A stretch of 64,000 bases of DNA from Prionace glauca (lineage: Eukaryota; Chordata; Chondrichthyes; Carcharhiniformes; Carcharhinidae), in assembly GCA_037974335.1 (NCBI GenBank), contig CM075760.1, positions 40,836,603-40,900,602 of the forward strand, given 5' to 3'. Within the stretch, counting starts at the first letter, position 1, and each line of letters begins with the position of its first letter. A model generated the notes under the pieces. That model was not told where the DNA came from. It saw only the letters and a list, made by a program, of their open reading frames with translations, and did not search any database. Below are positions 1-11,721 of the stretch, one piece after another. The position numbers and the translations under genes are program-made.

Positions 1-67
1 TCCCTGCCTCACTCCTCATGACAAAGAAACCTGCTCTCAGGCCCCAGAAATGATTCCTTCCTTATAT

Positions 68-739
68 CAGGTCCCAGTCTGACTCCGGGCCCGGCTGTCT
101 CTGTCAGTGATACACTGGGGCCAGTCAGTCACATTGTAATGTTCTAACTCTCAGGTCCCAGTCTGACTCCGGGCCCAGCTGTCTCTGTCAGTGATACACT
201 GGGGCCAGTCAGTCACATTGTAATGTTCTAATTCTCAGGTCCCAGACTGACTCCGGGCCCAGCTGTCTCTGTTAGTAATACACTGGGGCCAGTCATTCAC
301 ATTGTAATGTTCTAATTCTCAGGTCCCAGTCTCATTCCGGGCCCAGCTGTCTCTGTTAGTGATACACTGGAGCCAGTCATTCACATTGTAATGTTCTAAT
401 TCTCAGGTCCCAGTCTGACTCCGGGCCCAGCTGTCTCTGTCAGTGATACACTGGGGCCAGTCATTCACATTGTAATGTTCTAATTCTCAGGTTCCAGTCT
501 GACTCCGGGCCCAGCTGTCTCTGTCAGTGATACACTGGAGCCAGTCATTCACACTGTAATGTTCTAATTCTCGGGTCCCAATCTGACTCCGGGCCCAGCT
601 GTCTCTGTCAGTGATACACTGGGGCCAGTAATTCACATTGTAATGTTTTAATTCTCAGGTCCCAGTCTGACTCCGGGCCCAGCTGTCTCTGTCAGTGATA
701 CACTGGAGCCAGTCATTCAAATTATAATGTTCTAATTCT
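68..739. repeat. 84-bp minisatellite, about 8 copies
   Basis: A head-to-tail array whose unit begins caggtcccagtctgactccg and ends near gttctaattct. Copies start at about 68, 152, 236, 320, 404, 488, 572 and 656, so the period is exactly 84 bp with a few substitutions per unit. No reading frame is conserved. No function is inferred. Confidence 0.95.
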
Positions 740-1629
740 CTATGATTATTTTTGGAAACCGTTACCCAATCCGTTGTGAATTAGAACCTGCATCAGATTT
801 TGCTGCATTTGACCCCTGCCTGTCATTATTGGACAAATCACTTTTTCTGGAATGATCACACGCACAAAAACTGTTTATGTCAATGTTATATCATGTTCTG
901 TCTCTCTTACTCTGGGTAACTCATACGTTGGTTTATGTGATTCTCCCAGCCAGTTTATGTCATCATTGCGCGAGCATATCTGTCTATATTAGATTAGATT
1001 CTTCTTCTGTTGTTGGAGCATTATGTTTAATCATTTATAGGGTGTGGGCAGCACTGACATCTGTTGCCCTTCTCTGATTGCCCCTGACAATGTGGTGATG
1101 AGCTGCTATCTTGAACCGCTGCAGTCCATGTTCACCAGGTGATATCACTGTTTATATCACATAAGGTCTGGCCACTCTTATGATGCACCTGATCCTGATT
1201 CATCGCATTACCTAGACTGTACAATCTATACACAGTAGAAAATATTTAGGATGGTTACCATGGAATTGGTGAAGCTAACGGTTAAACAGAAATATTGTTC
1301 CTTCTCTGGAGAGGAGCAGATGTTTCAATCCTTTGCATCAATAGAAATAAGAAGTCTGAGAATTACAGGTGTAATTATCTCCTGTCGGCTATATATCCAG
1401 GGTCATTTTCATTACCATTTTCACAAATCAGCACACAATTGAGTCCTATATCAGGAAGTTTAATGAGACGCTGAGAAGAACAATTTTCATAATCTCCCCG
1501 TCATTCGAGACGTGATTTATCCATTTTCCAACAGGTCTCTGAAGACAGATAAGTCATCACCGGGAACAAAATAGTGAGGCTGCAATAATTTTATATGCAA
1601 GAGCACACAACAGAAGGGTTGTCAGTAAA
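740..1629. other. No recognisable gene or repeat
   Basis: A+T-rich sequence. Short open frames at 877-1077 and 1251-1442 have no domain-like composition, no splice context and no paralogue elsewhere in the window. Nothing else is seen. Confidence 0.5.
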
Positions 1630-2222
1630 TAATTACATATTAAACGTTCTTCAGTTGAAACACATGAACTGTTTGGTGTTTTTATGCACTCAGGGAAGGC
1701 AGAGATGGGTTGTAGGTTCTCACTGGGAAACCTGAAGGGGAATTGCTAAAAGATTTCATTTCTCCAAAGGTGTTATTAGAAAATAGAATGTTTAAAATAA
1801 GTAAGCACACAAATGTTAATGATGTTTGTTAGACATAGAACCATAAAATTCCTACAGTTCAGAAGAAAGGCCATCTGGCCCACCGAGTCTGCATCCCACC
1901 CCAGGTCCTCCGCTCTGCCCTATCCCCGTTAGCCCCACACATTTACCATGGTTATTCCACATATTCTGAGGGAAAATAACGGACAATTTTGCATGGCGAA
2001 TCCAACTAATACTATCCGTTGCAATATAATCGAGAGACTGGTTTCGTGCAGTAATATTGAGATAGGGCCGAATACACCAGATATCAATATAGCACCTGTA
2101 CTAATATAGATGCAGACTGGGCCCAGTTCAGTCATTACTGAGAGGGTGTATACAGTATCTAACACCCTCTAACCAGCGTGGTATTTTCTCATATAAACAA
2201 AGACATGCCATACTCAAACAAC
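1630..2222 (+). repeat. Segmental duplication, copy a (partner 34282-34870)
   Basis: From the phrase acattaaacgttct through the SINE remnant to about 2220, this stretch aligns collinearly and in the same orientation with 34282-34870, with scattered substitutions and small indels. The two copies lie 32.6 kb apart. Similarity stops near 2222, where the flanks become unrelated. Confidence 0.85.
1838..2005 (-). mobile_element. SINE 3' part (tRNA-headed elasmobranch SINE)
   Basis: The text 'ctacagttcagaagaaaggccatctggcccaccgagtctgca' (split here only to identify it: ctacagttcagaag, ccatctggcccaccgagtct) is the reverse complement of the shared SINE/LINE 3' tail. It is followed by body sequence ending near gcatggcgaatccaac. 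The tRNA-like head is absent. The same remnant sits in the duplicate at 34490-34655, so the insertion predates the duplication. Confidence 0.75.
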
Positions 2223-2859
2223 TGGGATTTTGCTGAGTACAGAATCAACTGAGAATTATTGTCATATAATCAGAAATATGATTTCGTGTCATATACAATG
2301 GGTCACGTTTAGGATGGGCAAAGACTGAGTCTATTACAGAAATAACTGAGACGATCTTCTGTATGTTGTCGTGCCAAAAAATGCAGTTTCACTGCCATCT
2401 CCTGGACTAGCCTTGCTATAGCAGGAGTTGTGAAATGCTGATTTTAGTTGCTGTTTCTCATTCTTTCATGGGCTGAATATCCAGCTGGTAAGGCCAGCAT
2501 ATATTGGCAATCGCTAATACACTGAATTTACTGGTTTTCTTGACCATCATAAAAGGCACGTAATAGCCAAGGACGTGTGCGCCTAGAGTCACCTCTGGGC
2601 TAAACTGGGAAATGATGGAAGGTTTTCTTTTCTGCAGGGCATTAGAGAATCTGATATATTTCAAGTCATGGCCGCAATCACGGAAATGACCTTTACATTC
2701 AAAATTGTAATTGCATTTTGAAGCCTGTTGTAGTTGGACTTGAATACTTATCTTGAGAAATTGGACTACCCTCACAGAGATATTACCACTCTGCCACTGT
2801 CACCCTTTCAACATTGATAAAGTACTTACAGCAGAGAAGAAAGCCATTTTGAAGCGTCA
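2223..2859. other. No recognised gene; one anonymous 105-codon frame
   Basis: A minus-strand frame at 2458-2775 (105 aa) is the longest here. It is cysteine-containing but lacks the W and YYC landmarks of a V domain. No splice sites or paralogue were seen. Most likely a chance frame. Confidence 0.4.
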
Positions 2860-2894
2860 TGTGTGTGTTGGCCCTCGAAAGGAGCAATTCATCC

Positions 2895-2931
2895 AATAAC
2901 ACTCTGGACCCCACAGGTCCAGAGTGTTATT
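2895..2931. repeat. Perfect 16-bp inverted repeat (hairpin)
   Basis: Arm AATAACACTCTGGACC at 2895-2910, a 5-base loop ccaca, then the exact reverse complement at 2916-2931. It sits at the 3'-terminal side of a minus-strand LINE. No T-run follows, so it is not a canonical terminator. Confidence 0.85.
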
Positions 2932-3995
2932 TTGTTCATTTTCAGACAATTATCCAATCCCATTTTGAACCCATTAATTGGCGCTGCCTGCACCACACTC
3001 TCAAACAGCACATTCCAGATCTGGATCACTCACTGTCTGACAATGTTTTTCCTGATGTCTCCATGTTTCTTCCACCAATTTATTTCAACCCGCTCCCTCT
3101 GTGTCAAGATCCTTCTGCCACTGAACAGTTTCTCGCTATCTACTCTGTCAAGACCCCTCAGGATTTTGAATGCCTCGTTAAAGTCACATCAGCAACTTCC
3201 TGTCAAGAAAATTAGTCCGAACTTCTCCAAAATATTTTCGTCACTGAACTTTCTGATCTCTGGACTTATTCTCGTGTTTTCCTTTCCATTCAGCCTATTG
3301 ACTTTGCATTCTGCCTGAGTTCGATGCCGAAAATTGGACCGAATTTTTCGGTTGACGATTTTCCAAGTGTTTTCTACAAATTTAGCACAACTTCCTTGCT
3401 TCTGTATTCTTTTCCCCAATAGACAAAAACTATTCACTTTTTTTTTGTTTGCAGCTGTCTCAACCTGTCTTGCATCATGAATGATTTATACACATATTCA
3501 CTCAAGTCCCTCGGGGTCTATATTCACTTTCATCATTTCCATTTTTTTCTTCACATTCTGTTGAACAAAACTGATCATGTAACTTTTCTCTGCAATATAT
3601 TAAATATGCAAATTACTCGTCCATTCAACCAATTAGTTCTTTTTGCCCTGTCACTATTTACCTTAAATCACCATCCTCTGCTTTACAACCTTTCCCCCAA
3701 TGTGCCGATTTTCTCCAAGCTGATTCCACAGTTTCCTTCTAATCATCTATATATCTATGACAAACAGCAAAGGTTCCAGAACTGATCCCTGAGCCACAAC
3801 ACTCCATTCGGAAACGCACACTTGCACAGCTACACTCTGTTTTCTATGACTGAGGCAGCTCTCCATCCACCTAATCATCTCACCTCTGATCTCATTTTAC
3901 TGCAAATTCTGTACCACTCTGCCAATAAGGGACCTTGTCAGAGGGTTTACTGGTGTTCATGCAGACAATATCCACTGCTCTACCATCATCAGTCA

Positions 3996-4330
3996 TATAG
4001 AACCCTACAGTGCAGAAACAGGCCCTTCGGCCCATCGAGTCTGCACCGAACACAATCCCACCCAGGCCCTACCCCCATATCCCTACACATTTACCTGCTA
4101 ATCCCTCTAACCTACACATCCCAGGACACTAAGGGGCAATTTTAGCATAGCCAATGAACCTAACCCGCACATCTTTGGACTGTGGGAGGAAACCGGAGCA
4201 CCCGGAGAAAACCCACGCAGACACGAGGAGAATGTGCAAACTCCACACAAGCAGTGACCCGAGCCGGGAGTCGAACCCAGGACCCTGGAGCTGTGAAGCA
4301 GCAGTGCTAACCACTGTGCTACCGTGCCGC
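3996..4330 (-). mobile_element. Full-length tRNA-headed SINE (HE1-like), minus
   Basis: On the minus strand: head gcggcacggtagcacagtgg (A box), B box gggttcgactcccggctcgg, body with gtttcctcccacagtcc, and tail ending tgcactgtagggttctata. It matches the copies at 42706-43029 and 50234-50575 closely. A 4-bp tcat is present on both sides (3992-3995 and 4331-4334), consistent with a short target duplication inside the surrounding LINE. The HE1 family name is from general knowledge of elasmobranch SINEs and is unverified. Confidence 0.85.
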
Positions 4331-6159
4331 TCATCTTCATCACTTCCTCAAAAATAAACTTGATCATGTTAGTCAGACACGATCTGGTCTTCAAAAAAAA
4401 TGTTGCCTTTCACTAGCATATCCACTTATTTCAAAGAGGAATTAAATCCTCTCTCGAAGAATTCTCTTCGATAATTTCCTGACCACTGGCGTAAGGCTCA
4501 TTGGCCTGTGCTTACCTGGATTATGGTAGCTATTCTTCCTAATCAAAAATCAGCTCTTCTCCAATCCTCGTACTTCCACTATAGCCAGTGATGATACAAA
4601 GATTTCTCTCAAGACCCCAGAAATTCCTGGCCTCTCGCATTATTCTGCGATATATCACATCGGTCCCTGGGGACTTGTCTACCGTAATGTTTCTCAAGAA
4701 CCCCAATATCTCCTCCTTTTTGATCTCAACACGACTCAAACTATCTGTGCATCCTTTCCCAGACTCATCATGCACTAAGTACTTCTCTTTAGTGAATACT
4801 GATATGAAGTATTCAATACCTCGTCATTTCCTTGGATCCGCGCATAGAATCCCTCACCTGTCCTCGGGTGTGCCAACCCCATCCCTGGCTAAACTTTTGC
4901 CCTTTATATATGTGTAAAACGCCTTCGGATTTTCTTCCATCCTGCGGCAAATTAATTCTCGTGACCCCTTTTCGCCCTCTTTACTCTTTGCTTAAGTTTC
5001 GTTTAACTTTCCTTGTATTTCATAATTGTTTTGTGTCTTCAAACGCCAGAAAAAATATTTTTTTTCCACTTTGACGAGGCTCATAATTTCTCTCATTTTA
5101 CAATGTTCCCGAAATTTGCCATACCTACCCTTCATTCTCATTGGAATGTGCCAGTCCGGAATTCCTATCAACTTGAACTTGAAAGCCTCCCATGTGCCAG
5201 ATGTTGATTTGTCCTCAAATATTTGCCCCAATCTACATTCTTCCGTTTCTGCCTAATATTGTTATAATTAGTCATCCCCTAGTTTAGTGTCTTCACTTGA
5301 GTATTACACTTACCTTTCTCTGTCCGTACCTTAACACTTACTGAGTTGTGCTCTCTGTTCCCCAACTGCTCCCCCACTGAAATGTCGACCACCTGTCCAG
5401 GCTGATTCCCTATTTCCAGGTCCAGTTCAGCCGCTTCTCTAGTTGGACTATCTCTATAATGTTTTGGGAAGCCCTCCTGGATGCTCCTTACAAACTCTGC
5501 CCCAGCACAAAATGAGTCCCTGTCAATTTTGAGGAAGTTAACTCTCCCACCACAACAACCCTGTTACTTTTGCATCCTGCCAAATTCTCATTCATATCTC
5601 TTTCTCAATCTCCCGCTAGTTGTTGGGAGGCCAATAGAAAATGCCGAATCTTGTCAGTACACCCTTCCTATTCCCGCACTCTACCCATACTGCCTCGCTG
5701 TATAAGCCATACGAAGTACATTGGGTGCAGTCCTCCTGCAGTACTGCTGCAATATTCTCCTTACCAGTCTTGAAAATGTCCCTCCCCTGTAACATCACTT
5801 TCTATCCTGTTTGAATCATCGGCATCCTTCTACGTTAAGCTGTCATTCCTCTCCTTTCCTTAACCAAGTCTCTGTAATAGCAGCAACATCATAGTTCCAA
5901 GAACGAATCCAAGCTCCAAGTCCATCAGCCTTACCTGTTACACTTTTTGTATTGAAACAAATGCGCTTCAGCCTGCCGGACGCGCTTTAATTAGGAGCCA
6001 CACTATTTCTGCTCTTTCTCTGAGTTTTACTGGCCCTGTTCTCTAGTTCCACTTCAGCGAATTCACCTTTGCTTTATTCCCCTCTCCCTGGTAGATTTCC
6101 TTCCCTAAAGGACATTAGTGAAAGAAATTGGTCCTTTCGACAATCAAATATGGTTTTAT

Positions 6160-6310
6160 GGTCATCAGTAGATTTTTATTTCCAGACAATTTTTATTTAA
6201 TTCAAATTCCATCAGCTGCATTGAGTGGATTCGTACCAAGAACATTAACAACATGAGGAATCCGTCCTGAAGTTATGACATCATAGGAGCTACTCAGAAA
6301 ATTTCCTCAG
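6160..6310 (-). mobile_element. Fragment of a second SINE-like repeat, minus
   Basis: Contains ggttttatggtcatcagtag and aattcaaattccatcagctg, the reverse of the body of the repeat also present at 8070-8620 (minus) and 29935-30226 (plus). The B-box-like part (ggattcgtacc) is degraded. Only part of the element is recognisable. Confidence 0.6.
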
Positions 6311-6600
6311 TTTTCCTTCCAAGAACTTACTCACGAATCAGCTGCTTCTGTTTGTCCCACGTCACTTCCTGAATTGCAATACCTGATAGACACCTACCCA
6401 ACTGGACATGGCAGTATGGACGGGGTAGTAATGGACACAAGACACAGCAACACCTCTCCACCCACTTCCCTAAACTCCCACACTTTCCCCAACTCTCAGC
6501 GTTTCACTCTCTGCAACTTACAGTCTGTGGAGATCCCTCAATAGGCAGATTTCCCAGGCCTCAGTTCCGAAGTTCATACTTGGTTATGCCCAACTCATGA
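6311..6600. other. No gene seen; possible LTR-side sequence
   Basis: No frame or repeat was recognised with confidence. Because it abuts the 3' side of the minus-strand Ty3/Gypsy remnant, part of it may be old LTR sequence; this is inference only. Confidence 0.3.
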
Positions 6601-8060
6601 ATCAATTTTAAGTTATTACACCCCTCCCCCTCTCGGTCTGAGTAACCGCCGAGGGCTGACCGGCTTGGAAGCCTTTCTTTGAAATTTCACTGCTGGGTCT
6701 GGTTCCTCCTGCTCAGCCTCGGAGGTGAGTGGGGTTCAGCAGACCGGAGCTCGCCTCTTCCACCATGAGCGTTGTGGCCCGAGTTCCCTTTATCGGGAGA
6801 CAATGTGGCCGAGAGGCTAAACCCGCCCTGTCCATTTCAGACTCCGAGTTTCTCACTGGTGGAGATGGAGAGCAGGAGCCGGAGCATCTGGAATTCTGAA
6901 AGTATCTGAAAGTTCGGGGTGTGCCGGGAATTGATTTTCCCTGCATGTCTTGGGGTTCCACGGTTTGTAGATGTTTGAAACATTCCCATAGGATGGTATC
7001 TCCCAAGCGGACTTGATAGGAATCTGGCCCTGTTCCTGACCTGAACGTGTCTCATAACCAGCGTATCCATTGCCATGATTCTTAACTAATAGCCGAACAA
7101 CTGCCTTTAACAGCCTGTCCCAGTTGATGGAAACGGCACTGGGTGTCAGCTCCCACCCTCGGAAAATTAGACTTTGGGAAGAGTGATCATGAGCAACTCT
7201 GCTTGTGCTAATCCATTTGTTGAAGAGGGGAGGGGATGGTCATTGGGGGGATGTTGTCCTGTAATTGAAGAGCAATCTGGATAGTTTGGTGTCAAAGGAG
7301 GCAGTGGGATAGTTTTTTGAACCTCTTTTTACTGTTTGGGCCGCTCTTTCTGCCAAACCGTTGGATGATGGGGAATATGGGCACTGTCCTAACGTGTCAA
7401 ATTCTGTTCAATTTGTTGCAATGCACAAAGTCCTGGCAGTTGAAGTGAGGTCCATGTTCAGAAACCAACGCCTGTGGGATCCCGGGTGTCAAGAAAGAGG
7501 AGTGAAGTTTCTCCACTCTTGTCCTTGTGTTTGATGAACTCACCCTCTGTATGGCCATCCATTGTGAATCAGCATCTACCATTATCAGGAACATAGGCCC
7601 CATGAACGGTCCAGCACTGACCATGTGCAGCCACATCTACGGCCGTCCCAGCCATTCCCAAGTGTGAAGAGTAGTGACTGGTGACATTCGTCCCTTGTTG
7701 ACATTGCCAACACTGACCCACGACCAAATACCTGTAATGATACCTGGCCACAGGCACGGCAATTTGCAGGTTATTAAGTTTATCACTCCTGGGTGGCCAC
7801 GAGTACCGCGAAGATGGGATGGTGAACCTTGGCTCAGGATGACAATCTTGAACCCCATCGGCGTGTGTGGAGTAGCTGTCCTCTGCTACTCCAATATGGG
7901 TGCAATTCAGGCTGTAACGGCCTTTTGATTTCCCCCATCAGCGCTCGCTGCTTCAGTTTATTCAGGACTGGGTAATTTTGTATCCAAAGCCGAATATTAT
8001 TGGCTGCCACTAGGAGAGTTTTGAAAAAGTTCATGATTGCCGTCTCTTCCACTGGGGATA
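6600..8060 (-). mobile_element. Ty3/Gypsy pol remnant (integrase region), fossil
   Basis: Minus-strand conceptual pieces resemble the Ty3/Gypsy integrase. A zinc-binding-type cysteine pair is near 7690-7710, followed by the start of the catalytic domain near 7400-7640 (GPFMGPMFLIMVDADSQW). At the downstream side a purine-rich run precedes a TG at about 6630, which may mark a PPT and LTR start. The element is clearly old and broken, with several interruptions. Its paralogue is in the inverted duplicate (30230-30695 plus 34027-34281). Family assignment is by recall of integrase motifs. Confidence 0.7.
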
Positions 8061-8069
8061 TGACCAGTG

Positions 8070-8620
8070 TCTATTAATTGTAGCCAATTCAAGGCATCTT
8101 CCTTTGCAAATCTGATGCCTAGTTGCCCATGTTCAGAGGGTAATGAAGTGTCAACCACATTGCTGTGGCCCTTCCCTGGGACATTGATAAACACAGTAAA
8201 ACGTCTGACAACACCAGGTTTAAGTCCAACTGATTTATTTGATAGTTAATTCAGTAGCTTTCGAGGTTACTCTCTTTGTCAGGTGAATGGAGAGTTCTGG
8301 TGGCGAACATTCACCTGACGAAGAGGGTAACCTCGAAAGCTAGTGAATTTACTATCACATAAATCGATTGGACTTAAACCTAGTGTTGTCAGACTTTTTA
8401 CTGTGTCTACCCCAGTCCAACGCCAGCATATCCATATCATGACATTGATAAGCCAGATGGGTCTTTCTGAAAATGGACAATGTTTTTATGGTCACTAATG
8501 AATTCTAAACTCCAGATATATTTACTTAAGTTCCACCATCTGCAGTGACGTGATCAGAATCCATGTGCCCAGAACATTAGCTGAGTTCTTGCATTAATAC
8601 TCAAGTGATAAAACCTACAG
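8070..8620 (-). mobile_element. Second SINE-like repeat (tRNA-like head), minus, interrupted
   Basis: Minus strand: a degraded tRNA-like head near 8560-8620, then gcagatggtggaacttaag, ataaaaacattgtccattt, and the downstream body with ccacagcaatgtggttgaca and ttaccctctgaacatggg. The same sequence, uninterrupted, is at 29935-30226 in the inverted duplicate. A Penelope-derived hairpin sits inside it at 8191-8440. Confidence 0.7.
8191..8440 (+). mobile_element. Penelope-derived hairpin element, 250 bp
   Basis: Near-palindromic: the left arm begins acacagtaaaacgtctgaca and the right arm carries its reverse (tgtcagactttttactgtgt), followed by an asymmetric tail (cccagtccaacgccagcat). It is flanked by the perfect 11-bp duplication gacattgataa (8180-8190 and 8441-8451). 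The homologous site in the inverted duplicate (about 30087-30110) lacks it. End sequence matches the 3' end of the larger Penelope copy at 25104-25935. Confidence 0.85.
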
Positions 8621-8779
8621 TCCATCACATCCACACCTGAGTATGCACATCCTGAATTCCGGTAACCTCGACGCATCATACTATGCATGTCTGCTGGGCT
8701 CCTTGATTGGACAGCATTAACTGCCTCAATCAGGGAGCTCATATTCCAAAGCTCCACCTGATGGTTGCCGTTGAATTCC

Positions 8780-9530
8780 TCAGATAAATCTCTCTACCTC
8801 TTTTTATGTTTATTGTGGCTCTCTCTCTGTCACTCTTTCTCTATATCTCTCTGTGCCTCTGTCTCTCTCGATGTTTCACTCTGTCTTTTGCTGTCTCTCC
8901 GCCTCTCCCCCACTCTCCCTCTGTCTCTTCTGCACCCACCCCCCAGTGTCACTCTCCTACTCCCACTCCCTGTCCCTCTTTAATTTATTTGTCTCTCTGC
9001 CCCCCCCCCCTCCCACCTCACTCTGACTTTTGCTCTTGCTTTGTCCATTGTGCTTTTTCAGTCCCACTCTTTCCCATTCACTCCTGCTCTGTGTCTCGAT
9101 ATCTCTGTTTCTATCTGTCTCAGGCTATTTCCTTCTGCATCACTTTTTGCCTCCGGTTCCCCCACTCCCCTTGTCTCCCTCTCCCTCTCGTATTACAAAC
9201 TCCAATCTGTCTTCCTCTATCTCCCTTTCTCATTCCCTGTATATCTCTCTCGCCATTTTCCTCATTATTTCTGTCTTTCTCATTCCCTGTTTATCTCCCT
9301 CGCCATTTTCCTCACTATTTCTGTCTTTCACATTCTGTGAGGCTCTGTCTTTGTCTCTCTTCTATCTCATTGTCTCCCTGTTTATTTTCCTGTACCTGTT
9401 AGAAACTCTTTCAAATTCTTTGCTCTCCAAGTCTTCGTGCCTTTCCCTCTCTTTGCCATTCTCTGTCTAATAATCTCACTGTTGCTAACATTGTCCTCTC
9501 TATCTATCTGTCAGTCTTTCTATCTCTGTG
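8780..9530. repeat. Pyrimidine-rich low-complexity tract
   Basis: Plus strand is dominated by C and T (tctctctgtc, tctccctctc and so on), lying 3' of the receptor gene. Its purine-rich counterpart follows the duplicate receptor at 29230-29780. The open frames of 72-198 codons are artefacts of composition. Confidence 0.85.
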
Positions 9531-9591
9531 AGGCTGTTTGTTGATTTACAGTTTGAATGCCCAATAGGAAGAATCAGAGGTCTTGTTGTTG

Positions 9592-10499
9592 TCATTTCCT
9601 CTCAGGCCTCATTGAATGGAAAATTGCAGTAAGGGGATATTTCAGTAGATTTTTTAGCTGCTGCCTGAACTGAGTTTGTGTCACAGCGTAAATAGCAGTA
9701 TTTGTACAGCAACTTGTGAGTTGCAGCATGAAGCCCAATTCCATAACATAAAAGTCTAATGTAAAATTCAACCCCAAATCATACATGCGATTCCATGCTG
9801 AATAAACCATGAATATTGACCATAAGATAATGAAATTGGCTGAGATAACAAATAGGAAAATGATGGATTTCCTTCGACTCTCCAACTCTGGGTCTCTTGG
9901 ATTCTCACCGCTGCGGTGAGCCCGGAGTCTCCTGCGGGCTCTGCTGCTCACTAAAATGTGTCTGACGGTGAGAGCATTGAGCAGCAGAATCAGGGCGAAT
10001 GGGGCACACGGGTTTAGAATGTAATGGAGGAACTCGATTGTTCCCCAGACCAGAGAGTACATAACACCAAATGTGGTGTGACAAAACCAGGGGAGGTTCT
10101 GCAGCCGATATGTATTTAATAACATAAAATACCAGATAATGTTCTTTAAACAGCTCAGCACTGTCACTGTTCCCAGAACCACAGACGCCGATTTCTCAGT
10201 GCAATATTTACTTCTCAGCTTGGGACAACAAATGGCCACAAATCGATCAAAGGTGAAAGTGACGGTGAACCAGACAGAACAGTCAGTGGCTGCATAAAGC
10301 AGGACGGCATGGATGTTACACACGGGGAACGACTGTACGAAATATAAGTGGTCGTGATAAACAATGGGAATGTGTCTCATTATCAGGTCGAGGATAATGA
10401 CCAGCAGATCCCCCACTGACATGGCAACCAGGTAATGAGTGACACATTTGGACAGACCACAGTTTCTGCTCCTCAGTGTCACAATTGTGATTATGTTCA
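9592..10499 (-). CDS. GPR139-like class A GPCR, main exon (exon 2)
   Basis: Encodes seven membrane segments of a rhodopsin-family receptor, probably GPR139-like. Visible landmarks: TM1 start VNIITIVTL, TM3 end DRF (variant of DRY) in FTFDRFVAICC, an intracellular loop rich in arginine (SSRARRRLRAH), and TM7 with NTAIYAVTQTQFR. The frame ends at a stop after SMRPERK. The open frame runs upstream to a methionine at 10557, but a splice acceptor (cttcctgacag) puts the true exon start at 10499. The reading frame joins in phase 1 to exon 1 at 13542-13629, giving GVP-VNIITIV. No internal stop is seen, so this copy may be functional. The ligand cannot be read from sequence. GPR139-like is by motif recall, moderately sure. 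Confidence 0.85.
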
Positions 10500-10639
10500 C
10501 TGTCAGGAAGGAAATACAGAATAAAATTAGATATGATTCAATGGAAGGAATTGCCATTTAGACTTACGATGTTTTTTTTTTAAAAGTACATTATCACAAC
10601 AATTGGAATACATTTTTTAAGCCAGTACGTCTTTCGGAG

Positions 10640-10795
10640 TGTGAGGGGAAAGTAGAGCATCTGGAGTAAACCTGTACAGACACAGAGAGAATGTACAAAC
10701 TCAACACAGACAATGACCCAAAAATGGAACTGAACCCAGGTTTCTGATGCTGTGAGTCAGCAGTACTAACCACTATGCCACCGTACTGCTCTTTG
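10640..10795 (-). mobile_element. Old SINE fragment, minus (first unit)
   Basis: Contains the reverse of a tRNA-headed SINE: catctggagtaaacctgta, acagagagaatgtacaaact, and the head ccactatgccaccgtactgc. It is repeated at 11722-11876 by the tandem duplication, and is present on the plus strand at 28020-28195 in the inverted duplicate. Confidence 0.7.
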
Positions 10796-11429
10796 GTAGT
10801 GACACAACGTTAACATTTGGGAAAGAGCTTTCCAGGGAGTCCTCAACGTTAATCCTTACTCAGCTACAGGTAAATAGGTGAAGGATTTGGAGGGTAAGAA
10901 GGATGAGGCAGTAAACCCTAATAGAAGATGCGGAGTGGAGTCCTGTAGGTGGTAATCTGTTGTCTCTCAGACAGCTCACTGACAACTCCCACAACAGAGC
11001 TGGTACCAAACAGTGTTGGTTTGACCATTTCCTCTGGACAATACTAACAGTTGGCAGAGGGAGATCCTGATGCCCTGAAGCGCAGAATCTCTATTAGATT
11101 TACATCTCCATGAGTCCTCTCATGGCAGGAATGTTGTCAATATATGCACCAGGTAAAAACTCAAGAAAAGGCCAGTAGCAAAGGAAAAGCCAAGCAAGCT
11201 GCCTAATGACTCTCATCCTGGGACTCCGACATCCAATATTATGAAATGCATGAAAAGGTTAGTCATGGCATGAATCAGTTCCGGCTTCCCAGATTTCCTG
11301 GATCCACTACAGTTCACTACATCCACAACAGGTCCAAAATCCCATCTCTCTGACATTACAGTCAACCCTGTAACGCCGACTCATGTTTTTCAACGACAGC
11401 TCAGCCATTAACACCATTATTCCTATGCA

Positions 11430-11498
11430 TGTGTCTGTGTGTGTGTGTGTGTGTCTGTGTGTGTGTGTGTGTGTCTGTGTGTGTGTGTGTGTCTGTGT

Positions 11499-11543
<45 letters not shown>
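11430..11543. repeat. (TG)n microsatellite, first unit
   Basis: About 114 bp of GT dinucleotides with scattered interruptions (ctgtgt, tatgtg), ending in gagagagc. The second unit carries a shorter version at 12521-12572. Confidence 0.95.
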
Positions 11544-11549
<6 letters not shown>

Positions 11550-11721
11550 CACCAGAGTACCTGATGAGTGCTCCTAAGTGTGTGTTAGATATGATTAGAT
11601 CATAAGTATTAGATATGATTCAATGGAAGGAATTGCCATTTAGACTTACGATGTTTTTTTTTAAAAGTACATTATCACAACAATTGGAATACATTTTTTA
11701 AGCCAGTACGTCTTTCGGAGT

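Larger units (their letters stand above)
2860..6150 (-). mobile_element. Decayed CR1-like LINE, minus strand
   Basis: Read on the minus strand this gives the typical CR1-type order, reversed on the plus strand. The C-terminal RT and 3' region is at 2940-3450 (caccacactctcaaacagca, cattccagatctggatcact). Central RT remnants run through 4400-4800, including the segment whose minus translation reads DKSPGTDVIYRRIMREA at about 4600-4700. Endonuclease-side sequence continues to about 6100. Many stops and indels; no long frame survives. A SINE interrupts it at 3996-4330. Boundaries are approximate. Confidence 0.7.

Noticed and set aside
68-739. CRISPR-like array or Ig switch region
   Set aside because: The unit is 84 bp with no unique spacers, and the organism is a vertebrate; sharks lack classical switch regions.
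2458-2775. 105-codon minus frame as a possible V domain
   Set aside because: Lacks the conserved tryptophan, the YYC motif and an RSS.
8765-9470. Several overlapping frames of 72-198 codons
   Set aside because: All come from a C/T-rich tract (S, L, P and F repeats in every frame); no domain and the mirrored tract at 29230-29780 behaves the same.
10500-10557. Methionine start MAIPSIES for the minus-strand receptor
   Set aside because: A good splice acceptor and a phase-matched exon 1 at 13542-13629 show this part is intron.
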